Notes: generated from the letters alone by a model not told the origin. A stretch of 43,054 nucleotides of DNA from Oscillospiraceae bacterium (GCA_902796075.1 CADBNN010000014.1:1-43054); one strand, 5' to 3'. Positions 30,446 to 39,551 are shown, counted from the stretch's first letter. Numbers and translations are program-made.

Positions 30446-31924
30446 TTATTCGTTGGCGGCGGCCGGCATGGCATTGGGCTGCGGGTCGACCACCTGGCCG
30501 GCAAACAGCACAACACCGTTGGCGTCGGTAATGAGGAACCCGAACGGTCCGTCTACCACAAAATCATGGAAATAGACCGGCGGGGCGTACGCGGCGGCAC
30601 CGGGCTCGTTATCCACAATGGTTGCTGCCGCGCCTTTGGCACCGTGCTCATTCACTTCTACCGTTGCCTGATGCAAAATGCGCGAAACCCGCAACGGCTG
30701 GTCGGTCAAGGTGGAATCATACGCGTCAAAGGTGTGTTCCAAATAGCCGTTATTTTCCAACACATCTTTCATGGCCGTTGTGCTCTCTATGGAAAAGCGA
30801 GGGAACACGCACCGGGTATAATGACGGGCGCCGTCGGCATACATACGCTCATATTGGTCGGTCATGTTAATGCGTTGCAGCGAATCGGCTGCCGTTGCTT
30901 CGGCCAAAGAACAGCCCTGCTTGGGCAACACCAGCACCAGCCGGTAACCATGGGCGGTCACTGCCGGAAAATAGCGCGCTTTCTCGGTTTCGGCCACCTC
31001 GCCGCGCATGTGCTTGCCAAGCAAAAAATCCATGGTCACTTTCCCGTCCGCGCGATTGAACGGCATGGGCCGCACCGGCAGATCCACGCCTTTCATATCC
31101 CAAACGTCAGCAAAACAAACCGTGTTGATCAACGAAACCAACGTGTCACGATCCATCTGAAAGTCCCGGTCGATCAAGCCGTTGGTTTTTTCCTTCACAT
31201 AATCCCGCACCTGTTGGTTGGCGGCGCTGTTATCGTCGGCAAACGGGACCCGGAACGCGCCGCAATGCAGGTTGTTTGCCAAATCATCCAGCGCGTTTTG
31301 CCGGGTTTGCAGCCGGGCGTCCAGCCAAATCGAATTGCTCAAGATGACCGGGGTGCCGTCGGCATCCGATTGATTCAACGCCTGATATAACGCGCCGGCG
31401 CGCGCCACATCATCGGCGCTCATTGCCAGCAGCGTTTCCACTTCGTTTTTCACAGTCGCGTCGCCCACCGCATGCAGCATGGCCATCGCCATATACAGGG
31501 AAACAGGTGACATAACGTAATTAGACCCCTTCGCCTGCGCACGGCTCATTTCATACAGACGAGCCGAAAAACCGGACAGTTTGGCATAATAAGGGTCCCG
31601 GTCCGACTGCTGCCGGCGAAACGGGCCGGTGCCCACCGCGAATGCCAGCACGAGGAATGCGTCCTGTGCGTCGATCGTATGATCCCCATAGGCTGCTTCA
31701 CCGGTTATTGCGGCCAGCACGGCAGAAACGTTGGCCGTGTTGAATTGTTCATTGGTCAACTCCGCTTTGCCAACGGCTGCCTGCAAAATCAGCAGAGCGT
31801 CGCGGGCGTCTGTGCGGCCGTCCGCATTCACATCGCCCAGCGGCGATCCAGTTTGCGCGGCGGCCGGCGGTGCTGCCGCCAAAGCCAAAATCAAAACCAA
31901 AAGCCAACATATCCATCGTTTCAT
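30446..31924 (-). CDS. Secreted serpin with N-terminal dockerin
   Basis: 492 residues. Signal peptide 1-23 (ends AAAQ). Residues 29-100 are a dockerin: first loop GDVNADGRTDARDALLIL is canonical, the second is degenerate with an insert before HTIDAQDAFLVL. Residues about 110-485 are a serpin (YVMSPVSLYMAMAMLHAV; ILSNSIWLD; LVSLINTVCFADVWD; RILHQATVEVNEHGAKGAAATIV; FGFLITDANGVVLFAG). The hinge GAKGAAATIV is of the inhibitory type, so this is probably an inhibitor of serine or cysteine proteases. Serpins with dockerins are known from clostridial cellulosomes and are thought to shield the complex from proteases. Reactive loop runs about residues 438-462. Starts at ATG 31924 with AGGAGG a few nt upstream. 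Confidence 0.95.
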   Translation of the reverse strand: MKRWICWLLVLILALAAAPPAAAQTGSPLGDVNADGRTDARDALLILQAAVGKAELTNEQFNTANVSAVLAAITGEAAYGDHTIDAQDAFLVLAFAVGTGPFRRQQSDRDPYYAKLSGFSARLYEMSRAQAKGSNYVMSPVSLYMAMAMLHAVGDATVKNEVETLLAMSADDVARAGALYQALNQSDADGTPVILSNSIWLDARLQTRQNALDDLANNLHCGAFRVPFADDNSAANQQVRDYVKEKTNGLIDRDFQMDRDTLVSLINTVCFADVWDMKGVDLPVRPMPFNRADGKVTMDFLLGKHMRGEVAETEKARYFPAVTAHGYRLVLVLPKQGCSLAEATAADSLQRINMTDQYERMYADGARHYTRCVFPRFSIESTTAMKDVLENNGYLEHTFDAYDSTLTDQPLRVSRILHQATVEVNEHGAKGAAATIVDNEPGAAAYAPPVYFHDFVVDGPFGFLITDANGVVLFAGQVVDPQPNAMPAAANE

Positions 31925-32038
31925 AGGAATGCCTCCTTGTTGTTACTACTTATTATACGACGAAAACCTTGATTTTTCTCACTTTTTTTGCAAAAAACTT
32001 TAAAAAAATAAAAAAACCGGGGCTTTTGAAAAAATGGG

Positions 32039-32067
32039 TGGACTTTTTTGCCCGTTTGGTGTATAAT
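32039..32067 (+). promoter_or_regulatory. Promoter of foldase-like lipoprotein
   Basis: TGGACT, 17 bp, perfect TATAAT, 55 bp before the start codon. Confidence 0.6.
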
Positions 32068-32122
32068 AATTTGGTCTATAAAACCAACACAGTGGGTTGG
32101 TTGTATGCAGGAGGAAAACACT

Positions 32123-33283
32123 ATGAAATTCGTTACCCGTATTCTCGCGCTGATATTGGTAGGCGTTATGGCCCTTACGTTGGCGGCCTGCCACCAAAAG
32201 GATGAAGTTGTGATGACCGTGGGTGAAACGTCCATTCCCGCCGGGCTGTATCTGGGTTTTCAGCTGGAAGCCTACCAAACTCTGATGAACGGCGTGCAGG
32301 AACAGTTGAGCGCCAGCAGCGACGCCCCCACCATCAACACATTTGCCGACTATTTCAATTATGATTACGAAGGCCAAAGCGCCGCCGATTATATTCGCAC
32401 CCAAGCCGAAAAAAGCGCGGTGGAATATGCCGTGGTGCAAAAGTTGTGCGCCGAATATGAACTGGAGCTTTCCAAAGATCAGGTGGATTATCTGGACAGT
32501 TACGCCTCCTATTACTGGGCCAATCTGGAACCCTATTACACCGCCAACGGCGTAAGCCTGGAAACCTATAAAGAGATCAACCGGTTCAAATCGCTGCGCA
32601 GCCTGCTGTTTGATTATTATTATAATGAGCCGAACGAAGAAACCGGCAAGGGCGGCGTGGAACAAGTGGCCGACAAAGACCTGCTGAGCGCCCTGACCAA
32701 AGACTATTTGCTGGCCGATTTCATCAGCGTGGCCACCACCCCCGCCGACAGCTCGGCCGAAGCCATTACCGACGAGCAGATCGCCGCCATGAAAGAAAAG
32801 TATGACGGTTATGCCAAGCGCTTCAACAGCGGCGAAGCCACCTTTGCCGAAATTTATAAAGAAGACACCGGCAGCGAACTGCAGCTGACCGAAAACACCG
32901 TGACCGGCACCGATGCCGACCCGGCCGACAGCTCCATTTATCCCAGTTCGGCCAAAGTGCTTTCGAAAAACGACAGCGACACCACCCAATACGACCTGTT
33001 TGCCGCCCAAATGAAGGCGGACGGGTTTGCTTACGGCAAAGCCTATGTGCTGGGCGGCAAAGACGCCGGCGCCTATTACCTGGCGGTATTTTACGATCTT
33101 TCCAAAGACGCCTATTATCTCAAACAATACCGCAGCACCCTGCTGCATGATTTGAAGGACGATACCTTTACCGAAAAACTGGCTGCCGAAGGCGCCAAAC
33201 TCACCCTGGTGAAAAACGACGGTTTGATGAATTATTACAAACCCACCAACATTAACTTTGATAAAGTTGCCAGCGCCAAATAA
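32123..33283 (+). CDS. Lipoprotein, PrsA/SurA-like foldase candidate
   Basis: 386 residues. Signal with lipobox (LTLAAC, Cys about residue 22), so a membrane-anchored lipoprotein. Residues about 30-180 are helical and resemble a SurA/PrsA N-terminal chaperone domain ([27 protein letters not shown]..., [33 protein letters not shown]). A PPIase (parvulin) domain is not obvious in the second half, although [11 protein letters not shown] and [15 protein letters not shown] segments could be a diverged one. AGGAGG lies 8 nt before ATG 32123. Likely assists folding of exported proteins; alternatively an uncharacterised Clostridia lipoprotein family. Confidence 0.75.
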   Translation: MKFVTRILALILVGVMALTLAACHQKDEVVMTVGETSIPAGLYLGFQLEAYQTLMNGVQEQLSASSDAPTINTFADYFNYDYEGQSAADYIRTQAEKSAVEYAVVQKLCAEYELELSKDQVDYLDSYASYYWANLEPYYTANGVSLETYKEINRFKSLRSLLFDYYYNEPNEETGKGGVEQVADKDLLSALTKDYLLADFISVATTPADSSAEAITDEQIAAMKEKYDGYAKRFNSGEATFAEIYKEDTGSELQLTENTVTGTDADPADSSIYPSSAKVLSKNDSDTTQYDLFAAQMKADGFAYGKAYVLGGKDAGAYYLAVFYDLSKDAYYLKQYRSTLLHDLKDDTFTEKLAAEGAKLTLVKNDGLMNYYKPTNINFDKVASAK

Positions 33284-33301
33284 ACATTCGGCAAAAAAGT
33301 C

Positions 33302-33330
33302 TTTACAAATCGGCACAAATGTGCTATACT
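33302..33330 (+). promoter_or_regulatory. rpsO promoter
   Basis: TTTACA, 17 bp, TATACT with extended TGC; leader of about 80 nt that could hold an S15-binding structure. Confidence 0.7.
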
Positions 33331-33414
33331 ACCTGTTGCACTTCCCGTTTCCGGGCTTTTGGGGTCACCGTCCTTTGGCGCAGATGCGGGAGAATATTAA
33401 ATGAGGTGAAAATA

Positions 33415-33678
33415 ATGACCAACGAAATCAAACAACAAATCATGCAGGAACATGCCCTGCATGAGGGCGACACCGGTTCGCCCGAAGTACAGATTGCTGT
33501 GCTGACCTATCGCATCAACGAACTCACCGAGCATTTGAAGATCCATAAAAAGGACCATCATTCCCGCCGCGGTTTGCTCAAAATGGTCGGTCACCGCCGC
33601 AATCTGCTGGCTTATCTGCAAAAGAAGGATATCGAACGCTATCGTTCCATCATCACCAAATTGGGTATCCGTAAATAA
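33415..33678 (+). CDS. rpsO: Ribosomal protein S15
   Basis: 87 residues. Core [26 protein letters not shown] and [20 protein letters not shown] are diagnostic. GAGGTG lies about 6 nt before ATG 33415. The pair rpsO-pnp is widespread, and S15 often autoregulates through its leader. A terminator follows before pnp. Confidence 0.98.
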   Translation: MTNEIKQQIMQEHALHEGDTGSPEVQIAVLTYRINELTEHLKIHKKDHHSRRGLLKMVGHRRNLLAYLQKKDIERYRSIITKLGIRK

Positions 33679-33688
33679 GCACACCGTT

Positions 33689-33720
33689 ACGGGCGGACTG
33701 TTTCACACTGTCCGCCCGTT
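33689..33720 (+). terminator. rpsO terminator or RNase-processing hairpin
   Basis: A 10-bp GC-rich stem flanking an 11-nt loop, with only a short T stretch. In rpsO-pnp operons hairpins here often are RNase III processing sites. Confidence 0.6.
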
Positions 33721-33840
33721 GCACTGTATTTTGCCGGAAAATCGCGCCTTTAGCAGTGAACAGATGTCTTGCCGTGCGAGATATGTGTTTATTGCTAAAA
33801 CGGGATCTTCCGGACGTTATATAAACAGGAGGATCAAACC

Positions 33841-36024
33841 ATGTTTGAAAATGCAAGAACCTTTGAAACCGAACTGGCAGGCCGCAAGCTGGTGGTAGAA
33901 ACCGGCAAACTGGCCCAGCTGGCCAGCGGCGAATGCATGGTGCGCTATGGCGACACCGCCGTGCATTGCACCGCCACCATTTCCGAAAAGCCCCGTGAAG
34001 GCGTGGACTTCTTCCCCCTTTCGGTAGACTATGAGGAAAAACTGTATGCCGTGGGCCGCATCCCCGGCTCGTTCCTGCGGCGGGAAGGTCGTCCCACCGA
34101 AAAAGCCATTCTGGCTTCCCGCGTGATCGACCGCCCCATGCGCCCCTTGTTCCCCAAGGATATGCGCAACGACGTTTCCATCGTGTGCACGGTCATGTCC
34201 GTAGACCCGGAATGCCCGCCTGAAACGGTGGCCATGATCGGCGCTTCCATCGCCGTTACCATTTCCAAAATTCCGTGGAAAGGCCCCACCAGCGCCGTTA
34301 GCGTGGGCATGATCGACGGCCAGTACGTCATCAACCCCTCGTATGCCGACCAAAAGAAATCCCGCATGGCCGTAACCGTGGCTTCTACCGATACCCTGGT
34401 GGCCATGATCGAAGCCGGCGCCGACCGGGTGAGCGATCAGGAAATGTTCGACGCGATCATGTTCGGCCACGAAGCCAACCAGGCCATCATCCGCTTCATT
34501 AAAGACATTCAAAAAGAAGTGGGCGTGGAAAAGATGGAATTCATTTCCAACGATCCCGACCCCGATATGTATGAAGCCGTGAAAAACCTGGCCATTGAAG
34601 ACGTGCGCGCCGCCCTGGATACCGACGACAAACGGGTGCGGGACGAACGGCTGATCCCTGTGTATGAAAAAGTGCACGCCCAGTTGGACGAAGCCTATCC
34701 CGAACAGGAAGCCAAGCTGGACGAATGCCTGTATAAACTGCAAAAATACGTGGTGCGCCGCTGGCTGCTGGACGATGGCAAGCGGGTAGACGGCCGCGGT
34801 ATCAACGAGATCCGTCCCCTGGCGGCCGAAGTAGGCCTGCTGCCCCGCGTACACGGCAGCGGTTTGTTCACCCGCGGCCAAACCCAGGTGCTCACCGCCC
34901 TCACCCTGGGCCAGATCAGCGACGCCCAGATCTTAGACGGGCTGGATGATGAAGAAACCAAGCGGTATATGCATCAATACAATTTCCCCTCCTATTCGGT
35001 GGGCGAAACCCGGCCCAGCCGCGGCCCCGGCCGTCGCGAGATCGGTCACGGCGCCCTGGCGGAACGCGCGTTGCTGCCGGTCATCCCCTCGCTGGAAGAA
35101 TTCCCCTACACCCTGCGGCTGGTATCCGAAGTGCTGTCCTCCAACGGCTCCACTTCGCAAGGCTCCATTTGCGCTTCTACCCTGGCGCTGATGGACGCCG
35201 GCGTGCCTATTAAGGAACCGGTGGCCGGTATTTCCTGCGGTTTGGTTACCGAAGGCGACCGCTTTATGACCATGGTGGACATTCAAGGCCTGGAAGACTT
35301 CTTCGGCGATATGGACTTTAAAGTGGCCGGTACCAAAGACGGTATCACCGCCATTCAAATGGACCTGAAGATCGACGGCCTCACCCCCGCCATCATTAAA
35401 GAAGCGCTGGAAAAGACCCACACCGCCCGCAACTATATTCTGGACGAAGTGATGCTCAAGGCCATTGCCAAGCCGCGTGAGGAACTGTCGCCCTACGCGC
35501 CCAAGATGCTCACTACCACCGTGAATCCCGATAAGATCGGCGATATCATCGGCAAGAGCGGCAAGGTCATCAAAGAGATCCAGACCAGCTGCAGCGTAGA
35601 CGTGAATATTGAAGAAGACGGCCAGGTGTTCATTGCCGGTTTGGATATTGAAAACTGCCGCCGCGCGCTGAGCATGATCGAAACCATCGCCAACGACCCC
35701 GAAGTGGGCGCCATTTACAAGGGCAAAGTGACCCGCCTGATGAACTTTGGCGCGTTTGTAGAGATCGCCCCCGGTAAAGAAGGTCTGGTGCACATCAGCC
35801 ATCTGGATGTCCGCCGGGTGGATTCGGTGGAATCGGTGGTTCAGGTAGGCGACGAGATCATTGTGCAGGTGCTGGAAATCGACGACCAGGGCCGTATCAA
35901 TCTGTCCCGCCGCAACGCCCTCATCCAGGTGGAAGGCGCCGTGCCGGAAAATGAACTGCCCGCCGTTACCCGCCGTCCCCCCGCCCGCCGGGACCACGGC
36001 GACCGTGACCGCAGACGCCGGTAA
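33841..36024 (+). CDS. pnp: Polyribonucleotide nucleotidyltransferase
   Basis: 727 residues. Two RNase PH domains (first at about 10-140; second at about 325-545 with FFGDMDFKVAGTKDGITAIQMDLK, the metal-binding block), a KH domain (about 558-618: VNPDKIGDIIGKSGKVIKEIQ) and an S1 domain (about 625-695: GAIYKGKVTRLMNFGAFVEIAPGKEGLVHISHL). Degrades RNA phosphorolytically. CAGGAGG precedes the ATG. The C-terminus ends in an Arg-rich tail, shorter than in proteobacteria. Complete and unremarkable. Confidence 0.98.
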   Translation: MFENARTFETELAGRKLVVETGKLAQLASGECMVRYGDTAVHCTATISEKPREGVDFFPLSVDYEEKLYAVGRIPGSFLRREGRPTEKAILASRVIDRPMRPLFPKDMRNDVSIVCTVMSVDPECPPETVAMIGASIAVTISKIPWKGPTSAVSVGMIDGQYVINPSYADQKKSRMAVTVASTDTLVAMIEAGADRVSDQEMFDAIMFGHEANQAIIRFIKDIQKEVGVEKMEFISNDPDPDMYEAVKNLAIEDVRAALDTDDKRVRDERLIPVYEKVHAQLDEAYPEQEAKLDECLYKLQKYVVRRWLLDDGKRVDGRGINEIRPLAAEVGLLPRVHGSGLFTRGQTQVLTALTLGQISDAQILDGLDDEETKRYMHQYNFPSYSVGETRPSRGPGRREIGHGALAERALLPVIPSLEEFPYTLRLVSEVLSSNGSTSQGSICASTLALMDAGVPIKEPVAGISCGLVTEGDRFMTMVDIQGLEDFFGDMDFKVAGTKDGITAIQMDLKIDGLTPAIIKEALEKTHTARNYILDEVMLKAIAKPREELSPYAPKMLTTTVNPDKIGDIIGKSGKVIKEIQTSCSVDVNIEEDGQVFIAGLDIENCRRALSMIETIANDPEVGAIYKGKVTRLMNFGAFVEIAPGKEGLVHISHLDVRRVDSVESVVQVGDEIIVQVLEIDDQGRINLSRRNALIQVEGAVPENELPAVTRRPPARRDHGDRDRRRR

Positions 36025-36038
36025 GATTATAGTACCCC

Positions 36039-36070
36039 ACCGCAGCCGTTTCCCCGGCTGCGGTTTTTTT
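36039..36070 (+). terminator. pnp terminator
   Basis: A 10-bp stem (36039-36048 with 36055-36064), 6-nt loop, then T7. Confidence 0.95.
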
Positions 36071-36079
36071 GAATGGAAC

Positions 36080-36370
36080 AGCACAATAGCCGATCCCGAA
36101 TAGCAGAGGCAAACAGCCTGCTGAAAGACGACGTTTGCCACCAAAAAGCAGACCGCCATCTGCCGACTGTTCTGAAGGACGGTCGGCAACGAGATCCACC
36201 CTTTCAGGGTGATGAAATCGCCTCGACGGCGGTGGGTGGATTTCACCTGAGGGCAACGCCCGAAGACTTCACTTTTTGACGTTTGGCACACAAACGCCCT
36301 GCTTGTGCCGTTCTGCGACAAAAACCGGCTGAAACAAGGGCTTCCTTGTCCTTACCTCAGCCGGTTTTTA
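36080..36370. other. Hairpin-rich intergenic element, candidate RNA or dispersed repeat
   Basis: About 290 gene-free bases packed with local inverted repeats: 36148-36152 with 36159-36163; 36162-36167 with 36182-36187; a long-range 8-bp pair 36194-36201 with 36234-36241 that encloses 36219-36222 with 36228-36231; 36251-36254 with 36258-36261; and 36285-36290 with 36304-36309. It ends in a terminator-type stem, 36320-36332 with 36357-36369, followed by TTTTTATT. No reading frame here looks like a protein. The arrangement is like a small structured RNA with terminator, or like a dispersed repeat of Oscillospirales; I cannot tell which, nor the strand. Confidence 0.5.
36320..36370. terminator. 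Bidirectional terminator
   Basis: A 13-bp stem with an inner ACAAGG/CCTTGT hairpin in the loop, and T-rich tracts on both strands. Confidence 0.85.
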
Positions 36371-36434
36371 TTGACTATCCTTTCGAGCACCTTGCTTCAT
36401 GCGCCCCGCTTTTTCTTCGGCAAGAAAATTGCGT

Positions 36435-36514
36435 CATTTTACCACCGTTATTTCGTCATTTTGGATTCAGACAACATTTTAACACTATAATAATGTAAAA
36501 ATGACATTAAAATG
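36435..36514. promoter_or_regulatory. Array of CATTTT/AAAATG boxes over a -10
   Basis: CATTTT occurs at 36435, 36457 and 36475, and AAAATG at 36498 and 36509. The pair 36475-36482 and 36507-36514 is a perfect 8-bp inverted repeat around a TATAAT at 36486-36491. It lies directly before a ribbon-helix-helix-like gene, so it is probably its operator. Confidence 0.55.
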
Positions 36515-36533
36515 GTGTTTTCGAGGTGTTATC

Positions 36534-36719
36534 ATGGACGACAAATTGGTACGCTATACGCTGCGGGTCGATCGGCAACTGTTTCGCAAGTTTCGCTATA
36601 TTGCCGGGTTTCAGGGACGCTCCGCTAACAAAGAAATCGAACAATTCTTAAAGCGCTGTGTAATCAAATTTGAAGCGGAACACGGGCCGATCCAATTACC
36701 GGCAGAAGACGACGAATGA
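36534..36719 (+). CDS. Small ribbon-helix-helix-like DNA-binding protein
   Basis: 61 residues. A short beta strand (VRYTLRVDRQ) followed by two helices (LFRKFRYIAGFQGRSANKEIEQFLKRCVIKFEAEHG) is the Arc/MetJ pattern, with basic strand residues for the DNA groove. GAGG lies 9 nt before ATG 36534, and an upstream array of CATTTT boxes suggests self-regulation. Antitoxins of this size often precede a toxin, but the next gene is ComF-like, so no toxin-antitoxin pair is evident. AT-rich compared with the neighbours. Confidence 0.75.
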   Translation: MDDKLVRYTLRVDRQLFRKFRYIAGFQGRSANKEIEQFLKRCVIKFEAEHGPIQLPAEDDE

Positions 36720-36726
36720 TGATCCA

Positions 36727-37455
36727 ATGAACGGTTCTGCTTTGCTGCACTGGTTGTTCCCCAACCGGTGCGCCTGCTGCGGGCGGGTGATTTACGCCGA
36801 CCGCCGGCTGTGCGACGTCTGCCGCGACGCCCTGCCCTATATTCCCGACGGGGAATGCCCGGCCTGCGGCCTGCCCCGCAGCCAATGCGTGTGCGGCAAC
36901 GCCAAGCGCACCTTTTTCCCCTGCGTTTCGCCCTTTTATTACGAAGGCGTGGTGCGGGACGGTTTGGTGACCCTGAAAACCGAAAACGCTACCCACGGGG
37001 TGGGCTTTTTTGCCGATTGCATGGCCCAAAAGGCCACCGCTGCCTTTGGCGGACAGTTTGACGGGGTGGTATTTGTGCCCATGACCAAGGCCGCCACCCG
37101 GGCCAGAGGCTATAACCAAAGCCGGCTGCTGGCCAAGGCGCTGGCAAAGCGGCTGCGCATTCCCCTGCTGGACGGCGCCCTGCGCCGCCTGATGGACACC
37201 GAAAGCCAGCACCTTTCGGGCATGCTGCAGCGCAAGGGCAACGTGTTTGGCGTGTTTGAAGCCGACCCCGCCCTGGTGGCCGGCAAGCACCTGCTGCTGG
37301 TGGACGACATCATCACCACCGGCGCCACCCTGGACGAATGCGGCAAAATGCTCATGCTGGCCGATTGCGAAGAAGTGGTCGGCGTTACCGTGGCTTCCAC
37401 CAAACGCGGCCGCACCCGGGCGGAGGAGGAAGAGCAGGAAGAAGAACAATTGTAA
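36727..37455 (+). CDS. comF: ComF-family phosphoribosyltransferase
   Basis: 242 residues. N-terminal zinc-finger region with paired cysteines (CACCG, CDVC, CPACG, CVCG) at about residues 14-58 and a PRTase domain at about 95-235 with the PRPP loop LLLVDDIITTGATLDECGKML and the ARGYNQ block. ComF is needed for DNA uptake in naturally transformable bacteria; many non-competent Clostridia keep it. The C-terminus is a Glu-rich run (EEEEQEEEQL). No good ribosome site near ATG 36727, which lies 7 nt after the previous stop, so it is probably translationally coupled; an upstream in-frame start at 36670 would overlap the previous gene. Confidence 0.88.
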   Translation: MNGSALLHWLFPNRCACCGRVIYADRRLCDVCRDALPYIPDGECPACGLPRSQCVCGNAKRTFFPCVSPFYYEGVVRDGLVTLKTENATHGVGFFADCMAQKATAAFGGQFDGVVFVPMTKAATRARGYNQSRLLAKALAKRLRIPLLDGALRRLMDTESQHLSGMLQRKGNVFGVFEADPALVAGKHLLLVDDIITTGATLDECGKMLMLADCEEVVGVTVASTKRGRTRAEEEEQEEEQL

Positions 37456-37474
37456 AATAATACGATGGATCCCT

Positions 37475-37515
37475 ACCGCCACAGGCACCCGCCTGCGGCG
37501 GTTTGTTTATTTTTA
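37475..37515 (+). terminator. Terminator after comF
   Basis: An 11-bp imperfect stem (ACCGCC/GGCGGT and CAGGC/GCCTG) then TTTGTTTATTTTT. Confidence 0.8.
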
Positions 37516-37573
37516 GCAATAATTCACAAAACCACGCGGCAATTTTCTACACAAAATTATAGCAGCCCGCTTC

Positions 37574-37601
37574 TGGACAAAATCCAAGGGGGCGGTACAA
37601 T
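37574..37601 (+). promoter_or_regulatory. Promoter of BspA-like dockerin gene
   Basis: TGGACA, 16 bp, TACAAT, 53 bp before the start codon. Confidence 0.5.
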
Positions 37602-37654
37602 AAAAAGGTAATGCCGCAGCCGCAGTTGCGGGTGCGAAATAACAGGAGGATAGT

Positions 37655-39526
37655 ATGAAACGAAGAACAAAAATCATGGCCGTTATTCTGAGCGTGTGCG
37701 TGCTGCTGGTAACAAGCGCCGTGGGCTGTATAACCGCGTCGGCATTAACCAGCGGAATCTACACATATACCGTCACAGGCGGGCACGCTACGATCACCAA
37801 ATGCAGCACGTCTGCCAGCGGTGCCATCACCATTCCTGATACGTTGGGCGGTTGCAAAGTGACCAGCATCGGTGAATCTGCTTTTTCCGGCTGCAAAGGG
37901 CTTGTTTCTATCGCTATTCCCGATAGTATGACCAGCATAGGAGGTTCGGCTTTTTGTGACTGCACGGGGCTTACCTCTATTACCATTCCCGACAGTGTGG
38001 CCAGTATTGGCTATAAGGCTTTTTCCGGCTGTACAGGGATCACTTCAGTTACTATTGGCAACAGCGTGAGGACCATTGGCAAATCTGTTTTTTCCGGCTG
38101 CAAAGGGCTTGTTTCTATCGTTATTCCCGAAGGTGTTACCAGTATTGGTGAATCTGCTTTTTCCGACTGTACAGGACTTACTTCTATCACCATTCCTGAC
38201 AGTGTGACCAGCATCAGTAGGGGCGCTTTTTCCGGCTGCACAGGGCTCACTTCTGTCACCATTCCCGACAGTGTTATCAGTATTAGCGTATTTGCTTTTT
38301 TCGGCTGCACAGGACTTACCTCTATTGCCATTCCCGACAGTGTGACCAGCATTGGCGAAGGTGCTTTTTATAACTGCACAAGCCTTGCTTCAGTAAAACT
38401 TTCTCGAAAAATTGAGCAAATTGGGCCTTATCTAAAACCAGGCCTGAGGGGCGTTTTTGAGAAGTGTTCAAGTTTGACTGCTATCGAGATTCCAGAAAGC
38501 GTAACATGCATCGGTATACGCGCTTTTGCAGGAACAGGACTCACTTCCATCACCATCCCAGATAGTGTGACAGATATTGGTGAAGGCGCTTTTTATGGCT
38601 GCAAAGATCTTGCTTCGGTAAAACTGTCTAACAGCATCAAGCAGATCGGGCCTCGTTACAGTGCCTTTGGTCCAAATTCATATTATAAAGGTGTTTTTGC
38701 AGGCTGTCCATCGTTGACTACGTTTGTGATTCCAGACAGTGTTACGTTCATTGGTCCTCGTGCCTTTGCCTGGTGCAAAGGGCTCACCTCCATAAAATTT
38801 CCAACAAATATACCGGAATTTGGCGAAGATGTTTTTTTGGGATGCAGTGGATTTCAAACATTAACCATTATGCGTGATGAAGATATGCATATATTTAAAA
38901 ACAGCAAGCAACTACGGCAAGCGACCATTGGTGAAGGCGTAACGACGATTCCCGACAAAACGTTCTTTCAATGCAATTATTTAGACGAAATATACATTCC
39001 GGCTACTGTGAAAAAAATCGGCGACAATGCGTTTGACGCTTGCGCCTCCTTAAAAAAAGTGCGCTTTGGCGGCACCGAAGCGGAATGGAAAGCCATTTCA
39101 TTTGGGCAATCGAATTATTTGCTGTTTGCCGCAGACATCGAGTATAACGCCAAGAGCGACGCGGCCATGGTTGACGAAGCCATTGCGGCGCTGCCCGAAA
39201 CGGTAACGTTGAAGGACAAAGCCGCCATTCAGGCGGCCAGAACGGCCTTTAACGCGTTAACGCTTGACCAGCAAGGCGCGGTTGCCGGCATTAAGCAGCT
39301 GGAAGCCGCCGAAACTGCGCTGGCCGCTTTGCTTGCGAATGTGCGCGGAGACGTGAACGGCGACGGTGTGACCAACGCCAAAGACGCGCTGGTGGCACTG
39401 AAAGCGGCGGTGGGCAAACAAAAACTGACGGCCGAACAGCAAGCCGCCGCCGATTTGAACGGTGACAGCAAGGTGGACGCCAAGGACGCTTTGATCATTT
39501 TAAAGATCGCGGTGCACAAGGCGTAA
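37655..39526 (+). CDS. BspA-like leucine-rich-repeat protein with dockerin
   Basis: 623 residues, secreted (signal peptide 1-30, ends SALTS). Residues about 60-490 are LRR_5/BspA-type repeats of 23 residues (GCTGLTSITIPDSVTSIGEGAF pattern); the first eight or so are also near-identical at DNA level in 69-bp units. Then a helical spacer (about 508-560, DEAIAALPETVTLKDK, LEAAETALAALL) similar to the one in the tandem SGNH enzyme, and a C-terminal dockerin (GDVNGDGVTNAKDALVAL and ADLNGDSKVDAKDALIIL). BspA-like proteins mediate adhesion or ligand binding. AGGAGG precedes the ATG. Confidence 0.95.
   Translation: MKRRTKIMAVILSVCVLLVTSAVGCITASALTSGIYTYTVTGGHATITKCSTSASGAITIPDTLGGCKVTSIGESAFSGCKGLVSIAIPDSMTSIGGSAFCDCTGLTSITIPDSVASIGYKAFSGCTGITSVTIGNSVRTIGKSVFSGCKGLVSIVIPEGVTSIGESAFSDCTGLTSITIPDSVTSISRGAFSGCTGLTSVTIPDSVISISVFAFFGCTGLTSIAIPDSVTSIGEGAFYNCTSLASVKLSRKIEQIGPYLKPGLRGVFEKCSSLTAIEIPESVTCIGIRAFAGTGLTSITIPDSVTDIGEGAFYGCKDLASVKLSNSIKQIGPRYSAFGPNSYYKGVFAGCPSLTTFVIPDSVTFIGPRAFAWCKGLTSIKFPTNIPEFGEDVFLGCSGFQTLTIMRDEDMHIFKNSKQLRQATIGEGVTTIPDKTFFQCNYLDEIYIPATVKKIGDNAFDACASLKKVRFGGTEAEWKAISFGQSNYLLFAADIEYNAKSDAAMVDEAIAALPETVTLKDKAAIQAARTAFNALTLDQQGAVAGIKQLEAAETALAALLANVRGDVNGDGVTNAKDALVALKAAVGKQKLTAEQQAAADLNGDSKVDAKDALIILKIAVHKA
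37860..38390 (+). repeat. 69-bp tandem repeats inside the LRR gene
   Basis: About eight successive 69-bp units, each encoding one 23-residue leucine-rich repeat; units differ at a minority of positions. Further on the units are interrupted by longer ones. Confidence 0.85.
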
Positions 39527-39551
39527 CGGCCGCCTGTGAGCCAATACAAAA

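Noticed and set aside
34933..36321. 462-codon minus-strand frame opposite pnp
   Set aside because: Opposite a clear pnp; low-complexity His/Gly content and no start signal. It also runs through the pnp terminator.
36534..37455. Toxin-antitoxin pair
   Set aside because: The RHH-like protein would fit an antitoxin, but the following gene is a ComF phosphoribosyltransferase, not a toxin.
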